Position numbers and translations under genes: made by a program. Below are positions 44,428 to 53,106 of a DNA stretch of 64,000 nt, piece by piece (position 1 is the first letter of the stretch; each line of letters opens with the position of its first letter). Below the pieces are notes generated by a model. That model was not told the origin of the DNA. It saw only the letters and a list, made by a program, of their open reading frames with translations, and did no database searches. Source of the stretch: Woeseiaceae bacterium (GTDB lineage Bacteria > Pseudomonadota > Gammaproteobacteria > Steroidobacterales > Woeseiaceae). The stretch is taken from assembly GCA_028280615.1 (NCBI GenBank), contig JANQLK010000016.1, positions 372,001-436,000 on the forward strand, read 5' to 3'.

Positions 44428-44682
44428 ATGAGCAACAAAGAGAGCATCAGGGAGCAGTTGAAGGGCATTGTCTCGTCTGAGAACGCCAATCTCGACCTGT
44501 CGGGAGACGGTGCCTTTTCTGAAGACCTTGCGGACCTGGGCATCGATTCACTGGATCTGATGATGATCATGCTGAAGGTGAACGAGACCTTCGGTGTGTC
44601 CGTACAGGACGAGGCCTTTGATGAACTAAAGACTCTGGATCACATTGTGGATTTGATAGCTAGAGAGTCGGAAGCGGCTTGA
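44428..44682 (+). CDS. Acyl carrier protein
   Basis: This is an 84-residue acidic protein with the phosphopantetheine site LGIDSLDLMMIML (Ser41) and the normal ACP helix pattern. It is the second specialised carrier in the window, not closely similar to the one at 20346. ATG 44428 has AGGGAG about 6 nt upstream. Neighbours are the unknown protein at 43775 and the AAC(3)-like enzyme at 44717, with a convergent KAS III downstream, so it probably carries a short or modified acyl chain for attachment to an amino sugar. Confidence 0.92.
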   Translation: MSNKESIREQLKGIVSSENANLDLSGDGAFSEDLADLGIDSLDLMMIMLKVNETFGVSVQDEAFDELKTLDHIVDLIARESEAA

Positions 44683-44716
44683 CCGCCAGTCTTGAGGCAG
44701 TATTCCCGGAAGCATC

Positions 44717-45511
44717 GTGCATTATTCGGAACGGGATCTCCGCCAGACATATCGCGAGCTGGGTGTCGAACGCGGGCGCGTAGTTTACGTCACCGGCAAC
44801 TTCGGCCGTTTGGGTTTGATTGCCGGTTGTTCCAAGGAACAGATACTGGCGGCGCATTTCCGGGTATTGCGCGATCTCCTGGGCGCCGAGGGCACGTTGG
44901 TCGTGCCCACGCACAGTTTTTCGATTTGCAATACCGAAAGCGCCTTCGACCTGGAATACACGCCAAGCGAGACGGGCGCTTTCAGCGAGTTTGTGCGCTG
45001 CCGGCCAGAGGCCGTGCGTCAGTTTCACGCCTTCTCCTCGCGGGTGGCGCTGGGGGCCGAGGCGGAATCGATCTGCCGTCATTGTTCGGCCCACGCCTAC
45101 GGCCATCACTCGCCGTTCGCGCGCATGATTGAGCGCGATGCGCTGTATGTTTCGGTTGGTATGCCAGCCGCTCACAGCGCCTCGATTGTTCACCAGGCGG
45201 AGTTTGCGATGGGAGTTCCCTATCGCTACACCAAGGAATTCGAGCACCCGGTAATTGAGCAGGGTGTGACGAGCAAGCGCTGTTTCTACCTGTACGTGAT
45301 ACACCACGGTGTGGATGTTGTGCGTGACAAGAACCGCAAGATTTTCGCCGAGTTCGATCGCCGCTTCGACTTGAAGCGCGAGCCGCTGGGGTTGGGGCAT
45401 GTGGAGGCGTTCAGTATGTGTGACTTCATGACGTCGACGACCGAGCTGATGCGTCGCGACCCCTACGTATGGCTGGAGCGCCCACCGCGGGAGCGCCCGT
45501 ATCGTCGTTAG
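44717..45511 (+). CDS. AAC(3)-family N-acyltransferase
   Basis: This is a 264-residue protein of the aminoglycoside 3-N-acetyltransferase-like superfamily. YVTGNFGRLG lies near residue 29. GTLVVPTHSFSICN (about 60) and FHAFSSRVALGAEAE follow, then HSPFARM with the family His. In polysaccharide clusters such enzymes acylate an amino sugar rather than an antibiotic. Nearby ACP and KAS III genes suggest the acyl donor might be carrier-bound (inference). GTG 44717 is the start, 34 bp after the ACP. I see no reason to regard it as a resistance gene. Confidence 0.78.
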   Translation: MHYSERDLRQTYRELGVERGRVVYVTGNFGRLGLIAGCSKEQILAAHFRVLRDLLGAEGTLVVPTHSFSICNTESAFDLEYTPSETGAFSEFVRCRPEAVRQFHAFSSRVALGAEAESICRHCSAHAYGHHSPFARMIERDALYVSVGMPAAHSASIVHQAEFAMGVPYRYTKEFEHPVIEQGVTSKRCFYLYVIHHGVDVVRDKNRKIFAEFDRRFDLKREPLGLGHVEAFSMCDFMTSTTELMRRDPYVWLERPPRERPYRR

Positions 45512-45708
45512 CGGGCACTGCGTGTCGGGCCGAAATCGCCAGGCGTTGGCCTGCGTGTTGATGGGCCGACTGAGCTGCGGAGGCAGAGTCTGCTCCGCTC
45601 CGGCACCAACCCCGGATTCATCCGGCACCCGTACTCACGCCAGCCGGGAAATAGAGCCTCGCCTCCACCGTTGAATCTGGAGAGTTCTCGCGCTGTGTAC
45701 GATGACTG

Positions 45709-45735
45709 CTTCTTCAGCGCTTATCATTGAAGAAG
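45709..45735 (+). repeat. Inverted repeat in the gap before the DUF4910-type gene
   Basis: CTTCTTCA (45709-45716) and TGAAGAAG (45728-45735) are perfect 8-base arms around an 11-base loop. It lies 23 bp before the GTG at 45759. There is no T tract, so it is more likely an operator or leader hairpin than a terminator. Confidence 0.55.
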
Positions 45736-45758
45736 TGGAGCAAACAAGGAATTGACGT

Positions 45759-47048
45759 GTGACTGAGCATACTTCGGGACTGGGCCATGAGATGTACGCC
45801 CTGGCGGAAGAACTGTTTCCAATCTGCCGCAGTATCACGGGGGATGGCCTGCGTCAGTCGCTCAAGCGACTGACGCGGATTGCACCCTATACTAAATACG
45901 AAGTCGCCACGGGCACCCAGTGCTTCGATTGGGTAGTACCGCAGGAGTGGAACATACGTGATGCGTATATTGTTGACCCTGCCGGACACAAGATCGTCGA
46001 TTTCAAACACAACAGTCTGCACGTGGTGAGCTATTCAACGCCAGTGCATACACGAATGCCGCTGGAGCAGCTGCAGCAACACTTGTATTCGCTCCCGGAG
46101 CAGCCGGAGGCGATACCGTACATCACCTCCTACTATTCTCCGCGCTGGGGCTTCTGTTTGACCGAAGAGCAGCGCCGCGGTTTGGTGCCGGGCGACTACG
46201 AGGTCCTGATCGACAGCGAGCTCAAGAACGGCCATCTGACCTACGGCGAGCTGATTGTTCCCGGCGATAGCGAAGAAGAGGTGCTGCTGTCGTCTTACTT
46301 GTGCCATCCCTCAATGGCCAACAATGAACTCTCGGGACCGATCGTGACGACGTACCTGGCGCGATGGTTGTTGAGCCTGGAACGAAGGCGCTACACCTAT
46401 CGCATTGTGATCGTGCCGGAAACCATCGGGTCGATTGTCTACCTGAGTCGCAACCTCGAGGCGATGAAAGCCAAGACCGTCGCTGGATATGTGCTGACCT
46501 GCATTGGCGATGACCGGGACTATTCCTATCTACCGTCGCGCGCCGGCGACACGCTTGCGGATCAGGCTGCGCAACACGTACTCAAGCATGTATATCCGGA
46601 TTATTCCCATTACAGCTATCTGGAGCGAGGCAGCGATGAGCGCCAGTACTGCAGTCCGGGTGTGGATTTGCCCGTGTGCTCGATGATGCGCAGCAAATAC
46701 GCGACCTACCCGGAGTACCACACGTCTCTGGACAATCTGGATTTCGTCAGCCCGGCCGGGCTCTATGGTGGCTACAGTGCGGTGCAGAAGGCGCTTCAGT
46801 GTCTGGAACTGAACGAAAGGCTTCGCAGCACGGTGTGTTGCGAACCACAGCTGGGCAAACGCGGGCTGTACCCCAGTCTGAGCACGAAGGAGTCGAATGA
46901 TACGGTCCGCGATATGTTGAACTTTCTGGCCTACGCGGACGGCCAGCACAGCGTGCTGGACATCGCCGAGAAGATTGGTGTGCCGGTCTGGTCTATGGCG
47001 GAGCTGATCCCGCGTTTCAAGCAAGAGCGTTTGCTGCAAGCAGTCTAG
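45759..47048 (+). CDS. DUF4910-type aminopeptidase-like protein of polysaccharide clusters
   Basis: This is a 429-residue protein. The N-terminal MYALAEELFPICRSITGDGLRQSL and VPQEWNIRDAYIVD are typical of DUF4910 proteins. The middle has an M28-peptidase-like core (LLSSYLCHPSMANNELSGPI, VIVPETIGSIVYLSRN, GSDERQYCSPGVDLPVCSMMRSKY, YHTSLDNLDF) with possible metal-binding His, Asp and Glu. The C-terminal 70 residues look like a winged helix. The biochemical role is not established; hydrolysis of an amide or peptide bond on a saccharide is plausible. GTG 45759 has AAGGA 8 nt upstream. It converges with the KAS III gene. Confidence 0.8.
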   Translation: MTEHTSGLGHEMYALAEELFPICRSITGDGLRQSLKRLTRIAPYTKYEVATGTQCFDWVVPQEWNIRDAYIVDPAGHKIVDFKHNSLHVVSYSTPVHTRMPLEQLQQHLYSLPEQPEAIPYITSYYSPRWGFCLTEEQRRGLVPGDYEVLIDSELKNGHLTYGELIVPGDSEEEVLLSSYLCHPSMANNELSGPIVTTYLARWLLSLERRRYTYRIVIVPETIGSIVYLSRNLEAMKAKTVAGYVLTCIGDDRDYSYLPSRAGDTLADQAAQHVLKHVYPDYSHYSYLERGSDERQYCSPGVDLPVCSMMRSKYATYPEYHTSLDNLDFVSPAGLYGGYSAVQKALQCLELNERLRSTVCCEPQLGKRGLYPSLSTKESNDTVRDMLNFLAYADGQHSVLDIAEKIGVPVWSMAELIPRFKQERLLQAV

Positions 47049-47070
47049 GGCGACTTATCCACTGAGCCGT

Positions 47071-48087
47071 TTAATGCGGTTGAGATACACCCTCGAAACG
47101 AACCACGGTGGAGCACCAGGACAGGCCAACGCCGAAGCCGGAGAGCAATATCGGCCCGTCACGGAAATCGGGAGCTTCCATGTACTGTTCCACCAACAGA
47201 GGAACCGAAGAGGACACCGTGTTACCTCGGGTGCTCAGGTTCATCAGCAGCTTGTCCTGACTGATCCCGCTGCGCGCAGCCAGTTGTTCCAGCATGAACT
47301 GACTGCCCTGATGAATGGCGAACTGCAGGACGTCCTCCTTGCTCACCCGGTTGATCTCGAGCGTGCGATCGATACTTGCGGGAATGTTTTTCAGCACAAA
47401 GTTGAAGACTGCCCGGCCGTTCATGTGCAGTCGATATTGGTCCTCTTCAGCGGACAATTGGGCAGCGTTGGAATGAATGGAGCGCAGCGGGTGTGCGCCG
47501 CGTCCGGCGGGCACGATCAACGCCTCGTGCGCAGAGCCGTCGGTACCGAAATCGCATAGTCCAATGTTGCCGGTGCCGTCGCAGTCGAGCAGGGTGGCGG
47601 TGGCCGCATCGCCGAACACGGCGCAGGTATTCTTGTCGGTACGGTCCATAATCTTGGAGTAGGGATCCGAGGTAACAATCAGGGCGCGCTGCAAGTTCTG
47701 GGCTGCCATCAGGCCTTTGGCAGTCGCCAGAGCGTAGGGATACCCGGAGCAGCCGAGGCCCATGTCGAAAGATGCCAGGTCGTTGCGCATTGCGCAGCGC
47801 TCCTGCAGCAGTGCGCTGTTTTGCGGAATTCCGTACTCGGGAGTCTGGGTGACGTAGAGCAGCAGATCTATGCTGTCCGCCTGGACTTCGGCTTTCTGCA
47901 GTACGGCTTCCGTGGCTACTGCTGCCAGGTCGAGACCGGTTTCATCGGCGGCGAGAAAGCCGCGTTTGTTCACGCCGACTTTGTTGGCCACGAAACCTGC
48001 GTCGGCATTGACCCAGCCGGCGACAGTGGCTGCGTCGTACTCGTGTTGCGGGTAGGCGGAAGCGATGGCTCGGATCTTCATGGGCAT
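47071..48087 (-). CDS. 3-ketoacyl-ACP synthase III-like protein
   Basis: This is a 338-residue FabH/KAS III-fold thiolase-superfamily enzyme. The catalytic triad is visible: Cys113 in GLGCSGYPYAL, His in FAIHQGSQFMLE (about 253) and Asn in LSTRGNTVSSS (about 284). GFGVGLSWCSTVVRF is the usual C-terminus. It would condense an acyl-CoA with malonyl-ACP or transfer an acyl group to an acceptor, as some KAS III-like enzymes do. The dedicated ACP gene at 44428 is a likely partner. It is read leftward, convergent with the DUF4910-type gene and divergent from the methyltransferase. Confidence 0.9.
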   Translation of the reverse strand: MPMKIRAIASAYPQHEYDAATVAGWVNADAGFVANKVGVNKRGFLAADETGLDLAAVATEAVLQKAEVQADSIDLLLYVTQTPEYGIPQNSALLQERCAMRNDLASFDMGLGCSGYPYALATAKGLMAAQNLQRALIVTSDPYSKIMDRTDKNTCAVFGDAATATLLDCDGTGNIGLCDFGTDGSAHEALIVPAGRGAHPLRSIHSNAAQLSAEEDQYRLHMNGRAVFNFVLKNIPASIDRTLEINRVSKEDVLQFAIHQGSQFMLEQLAARSGISQDKLLMNLSTRGNTVSSSVPLLVEQYMEAPDFRDGPILLSGFGVGLSWCSTVVRFEGVSQPH

Positions 48088-48402
48088 CTCTTGATCTGGG
48101 AATTCTCTCGACGGGTGTGCGGTTCGGCATGATTGTTCCTTGTGCCGGCTACGCCGCGTTCGTCTGATGATGACAATTTTATCAGCCTCTTGCTGACGGT
48201 GTGGCTCGATCGACGTCGGTGTTCACCAAAAACGGGCAGAGACGAGGTTTCAATCAGCTCCGACCGCCGGTAAAGTACGCGCCTTGGCACAAGGGCCGTA
48301 TCGGCTCACGTCCCGTGAAGCGGAAGCGCGGAAGGCCTTGCCCGACCGGCAATGCGATTTCCGCCTCGCTCCGGTCCGGTTGCGACAATAGAGAATTCCG
48401 AT
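48088..48402. other. Divergent intergenic region, KAS III / methyltransferase
   Basis: These 315 bp must hold promoters for both divergent genes. No strong consensus promoter, gene or repeat is evident. Confidence 0.35.
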
Positions 48403-49035
48403 ATGAGTATGGAAACAGAGCAAGAGGCTTTCTGGCGCGGCGATTTCGGCGACGACTACAGCGACCGCAATCGAGGTGCCAAGATGCTCTCAGCCAATCG
48501 GGCGTTCTTCTCGCAGGTGTTGAGTCGAGCCTCAAACGTCGATGGCGTACTCGAACTCGGCGCAAACATCGGTATGAATCTCCTCGCGATCCGCGACTTG
48601 CTGCCGGACGCTGAGTTGTCGGCCGTCGAAATCAATCAGAAGGCCGGAGATGAGATCAAGAAGAACCTACCCGACGTTGATCTGACCGTGTCGTCCGTCT
48701 TCGACTTCGAGCCGGCACGAACCTGGCAGCTGACATTTACGAAGGGTGTGTTGATTCACATCAATCCGGATCGTCTTCATGATGTATACGATACGCTTCA
48801 CAAAGCCTCTTCCCGCTACGTCATGGTCGCCGAGTATTACAACCCCGCACCAACCGAGGTAGTGTATCGACGCGAAACCGGCAAGTTGTTCAAGCGGGAT
48901 TTCGCTGGCGAGATACTCGATCGTTTTGACGATCTGGAGCTCATAGACTACGGCTTCGCGTATCGCCGCGACCCCAGCTTCCCGCAGGACGATATCACCT
49001 GGTTCCTCATGGAAAAGCGGCAACGCCGGGCCTGA
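48403..49035 (+). CDS. Pseudaminic-acid-biosynthesis-associated methyltransferase
   Basis: This is a 210-residue class I methyltransferase. TEQEAFWRGDFGDDYSDRN at the start, GVLELGANIGMNLLAIRDL as motif I, FTKGVLIHINPDRLHDVYD and MVAEYYNPAPTEVVYR are characteristic of the small methylases found with pseudaminic acid genes. It probably methylates the nonulosonic acid or a precursor. ATG 48403 (MSMETEQE) was chosen; the frame upstream to 48352 lacks family character. It stands between the acyl cluster and the leftward glycosyltransferase arm, about 11.5 kb from pseB/pseC/pseI, which supports the link. Confidence 0.83.
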   Translation: MSMETEQEAFWRGDFGDDYSDRNRGAKMLSANRAFFSQVLSRASNVDGVLELGANIGMNLLAIRDLLPDAELSAVEINQKAGDEIKKNLPDVDLTVSSVFDFEPARTWQLTFTKGVLIHINPDRLHDVYDTLHKASSRYVMVAEYYNPAPTEVVYRRETGKLFKRDFAGEILDRFDDLELIDYGFAYRRDPSFPQDDITWFLMEKRQRRA

Positions 49036-49072
49036 TCGTCCCGTTGCCGAGGGGAGGCCAGCCGTCGGCGCG

Positions 49073-50668
49073 TCACACTGCGTCAGGCGAGCTCGTTTCG
49101 CGCAGCCACAGGTAGCTAATCAGCGCGGTCCACACGATGCTGACGGTCGTGGCCGGTAGTTCGGCGCCCCGGGCGACAAGCCCGGTTGCCTTGTGTAATG
49201 CGTGCACATTCACGACGTCGCGCAACTCGCCCGGTTCGTCGATCAGCATGCCGAGCGCTTCCAAGAAACTGTCGCGCCGCAGGTACTCAAGGATCGGCGG
49301 CCGGAATCCGGACTTCGGACGATAGACGAGATCTGGCGATACCGCGTCCGCGAGGATTGCCTTCAGCGTATGCTTGGGGGACGTCGCATCCGGCCAATCG
49401 GGGGCTTCGGTCAACGCCATCGCAACAATGTCCTTGCTCAGGAACGGGTAAACGACCTTGCGGTTGGCTGCGTCGAAAAGAGCCTTGTTCTTTTGTGCGT
49501 ATCGGTCGGCACACACCAGCGACAAGTCCAGGGCCGCGAGGTAGCTCCGGCCTCGTTCGCGGCCGATCGTGTCGTCCAGCCATCCCAGAAGCATCGATGA
49601 GGACTCTGTCGGATCTTCGCCCGCGTCGAACAACTCGCTTCGCAGCGAAGCCTGTGCCACGGCGGCGACGGCGGGGGATGCGTGCAGCGCTCGCGCGAGC
49701 AGGCGCATCGTGTACTCGACGCGTCCGTGTCGCGCAGCGAGGCCAATCCGGTCGTACAGGCTCGCCGCTGCCATGCGCAGCGCCCTGGGCGCAGCGAAGA
49801 ATCGCGCCCATTGCCGAGCTTTGTGAAACAGCCCGAATGCGCCGTCTGCACCCGTTCCGTCGATAATGGGCCGATCCGGCGACGAGCGCGCGATGGCCGC
49901 ATCCGCAAGCTCCATTGTCGGGATACAGGAGATATCGCAGAACGGCTGGCGATAGGCCTCGCCGATCCGGCCCAGGAACGTGTCGCCGAACTCGGGACGA
50001 CGGACGACTCGCTCGAATCGGAGCCCCAGTTCCCGCGCCATGCGGGCCGCATGCCGCGACTGCTCGTCATCGTCGTTCATTGCGTAATTGAGAAGCAGGG
50101 CGTCGGACCAGCCCAGCTCGGCAATTCGTGCCGCGATAGCGCCCGAATCGACGCCGCCGCTGAACAGCACGATCGGATTGCCGTCGGGGCAGGCCGCTTT
50201 AAGTGTCGTGTCGATCGCCGCAGTCAATCGCTCCCCGGGTGCACCAGTCGAGCTGCCCGCCGGGCTCCAGGACGTTTCAGGTCCGTGATCCTGCACCGAT
50301 CCGGATGTCGCCTCGAGGACACTGACCCGGCCGGGTATCAGGCGACGAATCGGCTGATGGGTCGTCCCTGGCGGAACGATTGCACCGAACTGCATCAGGG
50401 ATCCGATGGCCGCCATGTCGATAGGGTCTCCCGTCCTGACCAATACGCGTGGGTCGGTCGAGAGCTGCCAATAGTCCCCTGTTCGCCGGCAGAATAGCTG
50501 TTCCGGCGTCGCAAGGGGCACGGACACGCTGAGTTGATCCGGCGAGATGTTGCGGATGTTGATCGTCTCGACGCCGAGCAAGGCGGCGCGGACCGATGTC
50601 GCTTCGCCATAATCCGCGCCGGCGAGCGAGGGAAACCGGGCGACGCGGGCGTCGATGCTCTCGGTCAC
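49073..50668 (-). CDS. Asparagine-synthase-like ligase lacking the glutaminase Cys
   Basis: This is a 531-residue protein whose C-terminal two-thirds is an asparagine-synthase domain: PIVLFSGGVDSGAIAARIAEL (pyrophosphate loop) and RPIIDGTGADGAFGL. PKHTLKAILADAVSPDLVYRPKSGF follows further on. The N-terminal domain, about 170 residues, has the shape of a class II amidotransferase but no Cys at position 2, so it cannot release ammonia from glutamine. It would use free ammonia or another amine to form an amide, as in beta-lactam or lasso-peptide synthetases. GTG 50668 overlaps the AsnB stop (GTGA). It is the last gene of the leftward arm. Confidence 0.78.
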   Translation of the reverse strand: MTESIDARVARFPSLAGADYGEATSVRAALLGVETINIRNISPDQLSVSVPLATPEQLFCRRTGDYWQLSTDPRVLVRTGDPIDMAAIGSLMQFGAIVPPGTTHQPIRRLIPGRVSVLEATSGSVQDHGPETSWSPAGSSTGAPGERLTAAIDTTLKAACPDGNPIVLFSGGVDSGAIAARIAELGWSDALLLNYAMNDDDEQSRHAARMARELGLRFERVVRRPEFGDTFLGRIGEAYRQPFCDISCIPTMELADAAIARSSPDRPIIDGTGADGAFGLFHKARQWARFFAAPRALRMAAASLYDRIGLAARHGRVEYTMRLLARALHASPAVAAVAQASLRSELFDAGEDPTESSSMLLGWLDDTIGRERGRSYLAALDLSLVCADRYAQKNKALFDAANRKVVYPFLSKDIVAMALTEAPDWPDATSPKHTLKAILADAVSPDLVYRPKSGFRPPILEYLRRDSFLEALGMLIDEPGELRDVVNVHALHKATGLVARGAELPATTVSIVWTALISYLWLRETSSPDAV

Positions 50669-52602
50669 GCGACGCCGCCCCGATCGATGTGAATCTGCGC
50701 CCACAGCTCGAATGCGACGCAGACCCATAGAGACTCTACAACTTGGGGCGAAGCGCTGTCGATGCTGTTCCACCATCGCGTCACAGTGGCAGCGTCCAGC
50801 AGGCCCCGTGATGCGATACCCGGCAGTAACGAGTCTTGCATTCGTTCAGCGAAGCGCGCATCGCGGAAGTAGTCGGCCAATGGCAACGAGAATCCGGATT
50901 TCGGACGGTAGGTAAAGGCATCGCCGAAGTACTCGCGGGACATCGCCTTGAGCATCTTCTTGGTGTTGCGGACATTCGTGCTCCGAAGTCCGGGGCTCGG
51001 CCCCACGTTCATGCTCGCGGGCAGCTCGCGTACATACTCGACGAGCTTGTGGTCGAGAAAGGGAACGCGGTTCTCGATTGAATGTGCCATCGACATCTTG
51101 TCCTGGCGCATCAAGAGATCGACCAGGTAGGTCCGCAGCTCGTAGCGCAGGCAGTTCTCGATAGGTTCACCGCCACCCTCGTCGAACAGAATTCGGCGCC
51201 GTGACACGGCCTCGAGAACATCGGAGTCGGGCCGCAGGGACGCAAAATGCGCCGGCGACATGAACGCGGAACTCAGAATGAACCAGTCCGCAAGGTCGAG
51301 CCCGGGCAACACCTCGAATCGGCGCATGATCTTGTTGCCCACTCCGGGCAGTTTCTTGAGCAGCGGAAGGAGTGACGCTATCCGCGGACGTAGAACCGCG
51401 TGAGCAAAGCGCGGGTAGCCGCCGAGCAACTCGTCCGCGCCATCGCCGCTGAGCAGCACCGTCACATGGTCGTGAGCCCGCTGCGCGATGAAATAGATAC
51501 CTAGTGCATTCGGGTGGTTCATGGGTTGGTCCATCGACCAGGCCGCCTTCTCGAGGTTGTCGAGAAAATAGTCGGCCGTCATCGTATAGCGATGAACGTC
51601 GATCCTGCTGCGGGCAGCGGCCTGCCTTATCCAGCGCTCCTCGGAGAACCGGGGATCGTCGAAAACAATGGATATAGCATCGAGATCGGTGTCGCTGTTC
51701 TCCGCCGCGATGACCGATACGAGTGACGAGTCGATTCCCCCCGACAGCTGCGTGCCGAGCCGCACGTCGCTTAGGAGTTGCATCTGGATACTGCGCCTCA
51801 GCTCCGACTCGAATCGTTCGCGTGCGTTCACATCCGACACGTTAGCGGTGCCCTGTCGATCGGGAATCGCCCAGTACCGCTTGATTGCGAAGCCGTCCGG
51901 CTCTAACTTTATCCAGCAGCCCGGCTCCAGCTGCCTGACATCCTCGAGTGCGAAGCCTTCGGCCGCGTTGTAGCGAAACAGCATCTGCTCATCGACGGAT
52001 GCCGGATCGATAGCCGCCCGAAACTCGGGATGCCGCAGGAAGGCCTTGGTCTCGGAGGCGAACATGAACAGACCGTTCCTGCGGTACCAGTAGAGGGGCT
52101 TGATACCCAGGCGATCCCGAGCGAGTAACAGGCGGCGCTGGTCAAGGTCCGCAATCGCTATCGCGAACATGCCGTTGAGCATGTCGAGCGTGCGCGACCA
52201 GCCGTAGCGCTCATAGAGGCGCAGAATGACTTCGGTATCGGTATTCGAGTAGAACGGGCAGTTGTCCTTTTCGAGCTCGCGACGCAGCTCGAACGCGTTG
52301 TAGATTTCGCCGTTGAAGACCAGCACCACGTGCCCGTCGTCGGACTGCATCGGCTGGTGGCCGCTATCCGATAGGTCGAGAATGCTCAGGCGGCGAAATC
52401 CGAATCCGCCCTCGAAGTCGTGCGTCGGGACAGGTTCCGAGACGTCTTCCCGCCACGCCTTGCTTATCCTGTGTTCGAAGGAGAACAGGTGGATACCGTC
52501 GTCATCCGGTCCGCGATGGTAGAGCGCGGACGTCATTGCGGACAGGGTAGCGGTATCGACGGCGCTGCCGTTGGCGTGAAATAGTCCGGTTATGCCGCAC
52601 AC
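50665..52602 (-). CDS. asnB: Glutamine-hydrolysing asparagine synthase (polysaccharide-cluster type)
   Basis: This is a 645-residue full-length AsnB-type enzyme. MCGITGLFHANG gives the catalytic Cys2 of the glutaminase domain. ALYHRGPDDDG, FNGEIYNAFELR and SNTDTEVILRLYERYG follow. The synthetase domain has QLSGGIDSSLVSVIA and LLSGDGADELLGGYPRF. Proteins of this type are common in exosortase-A exopolysaccharide loci, where they may amidate a uronic acid or other carboxylate rather than make free asparagine. The following ligase-like gene overlaps by 4 bp and may work with it. Confidence 0.9.
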   Translation of the reverse strand: MCGITGLFHANGSAVDTATLSAMTSALYHRGPDDDGIHLFSFEHRISKAWREDVSEPVPTHDFEGGFGFRRLSILDLSDSGHQPMQSDDGHVVLVFNGEIYNAFELRRELEKDNCPFYSNTDTEVILRLYERYGWSRTLDMLNGMFAIAIADLDQRRLLLARDRLGIKPLYWYRRNGLFMFASETKAFLRHPEFRAAIDPASVDEQMLFRYNAAEGFALEDVRQLEPGCWIKLEPDGFAIKRYWAIPDRQGTANVSDVNARERFESELRRSIQMQLLSDVRLGTQLSGGIDSSLVSVIAAENSDTDLDAISIVFDDPRFSEERWIRQAAARSRIDVHRYTMTADYFLDNLEKAAWSMDQPMNHPNALGIYFIAQRAHDHVTVLLSGDGADELLGGYPRFAHAVLRPRIASLLPLLKKLPGVGNKIMRRFEVLPGLDLADWFILSSAFMSPAHFASLRPDSDVLEAVSRRRILFDEGGGEPIENCLRYELRTYLVDLLMRQDKMSMAHSIENRVPFLDHKLVEYVRELPASMNVGPSPGLRSTNVRNTKKMLKAMSREYFGDAFTYRPKSGFSLPLADYFRDARFAERMQDSLLPGIASRGLLDAATVTRWWNSIDSASPQVVESLWVCVAFELWAQIHIDRGGVA

Positions 52603-52718
52603 GACGAGTACCTCGCAGCAGTCGCAATGCCCGCGGCGCCGGAAGCGGGGGGCCGCGCGCCGAAACGCCGACGGGCGTCCCTGTTCCGATGGAGGGAGAG
52701 CACGGCTATCGACACGAT

Positions 52719-53024
52719 CTAACCGTAGGGTTCGAGTTGCCGCAGCACCCGCGCCGGATTGTCAACGACGAGGCAGTTCTCCTCGACGTCCCGAGTCGCG
52801 ACAGCGCCAATGCCCAGCATTGCACCGGGATTAATCCCGCGCATCGTACGAAACATGACGATGCGAAACGGCTTCCCGCCCAGCCCCGGGCGTTGCTGAA
52901 TGAAGAATGGCGGCCAGCCGTCGGCAATAAGCAATACGATCGCAACGATAGCGATGACGCTGAGCCGTATTGGTGCGTTCAGGCCCGCAACGAGCAAATC
53001 GAATAGGCGTTTGACCATGTTCAT
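52719..53024 (-). pseudogene. Deletion-fused remnant: sugar-transferase N-terminus joined to acetyltransferase C-terminus
   Basis: This 101-codon frame begins like a PglC/WcaJ-type phosphoglycosyl transferase (MVKRLFDLLVAGLNAP, a membrane segment, FFIQQRPGLGGKPFRIVMFRTM). It then switches at about residue 62 to the end of a left-handed beta-helix acetyltransferase of the NeuD/PglD type (INPGAMLGIGAVATRDVEENCLVVDNPARVLRQLEP). The catalytic Asp-Glu part of the transferase and most of the acetyltransferase are missing. The simplest reading is one internal deletion between two neighbouring genes that happened to stay in frame. The product could insert in the membrane but should have neither activity. 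Confidence 0.8.
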
Positions 53025-53106
53025 GAGGTCTCGTTAGATAGCGTGTCAGGGTTGCCGGGTCCTTACACGCCGTGCCTCGCTGTACTTTGCGGCTCGGCAG
53101 CACTGG

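Noticed and set aside
44717-45511. Aminoglycoside resistance gene
   Set aside because: The fold family is right, but the neighbours are ACP, KAS III and polysaccharide genes, which points to acylation of a sugar or related amine.
49682-50497. Antisense open frame of 271 codons opposite the asparagine-synthase-like gene
   Set aside because: The sense frame has clear synthetase motifs; the antisense product is compositionally implausible.
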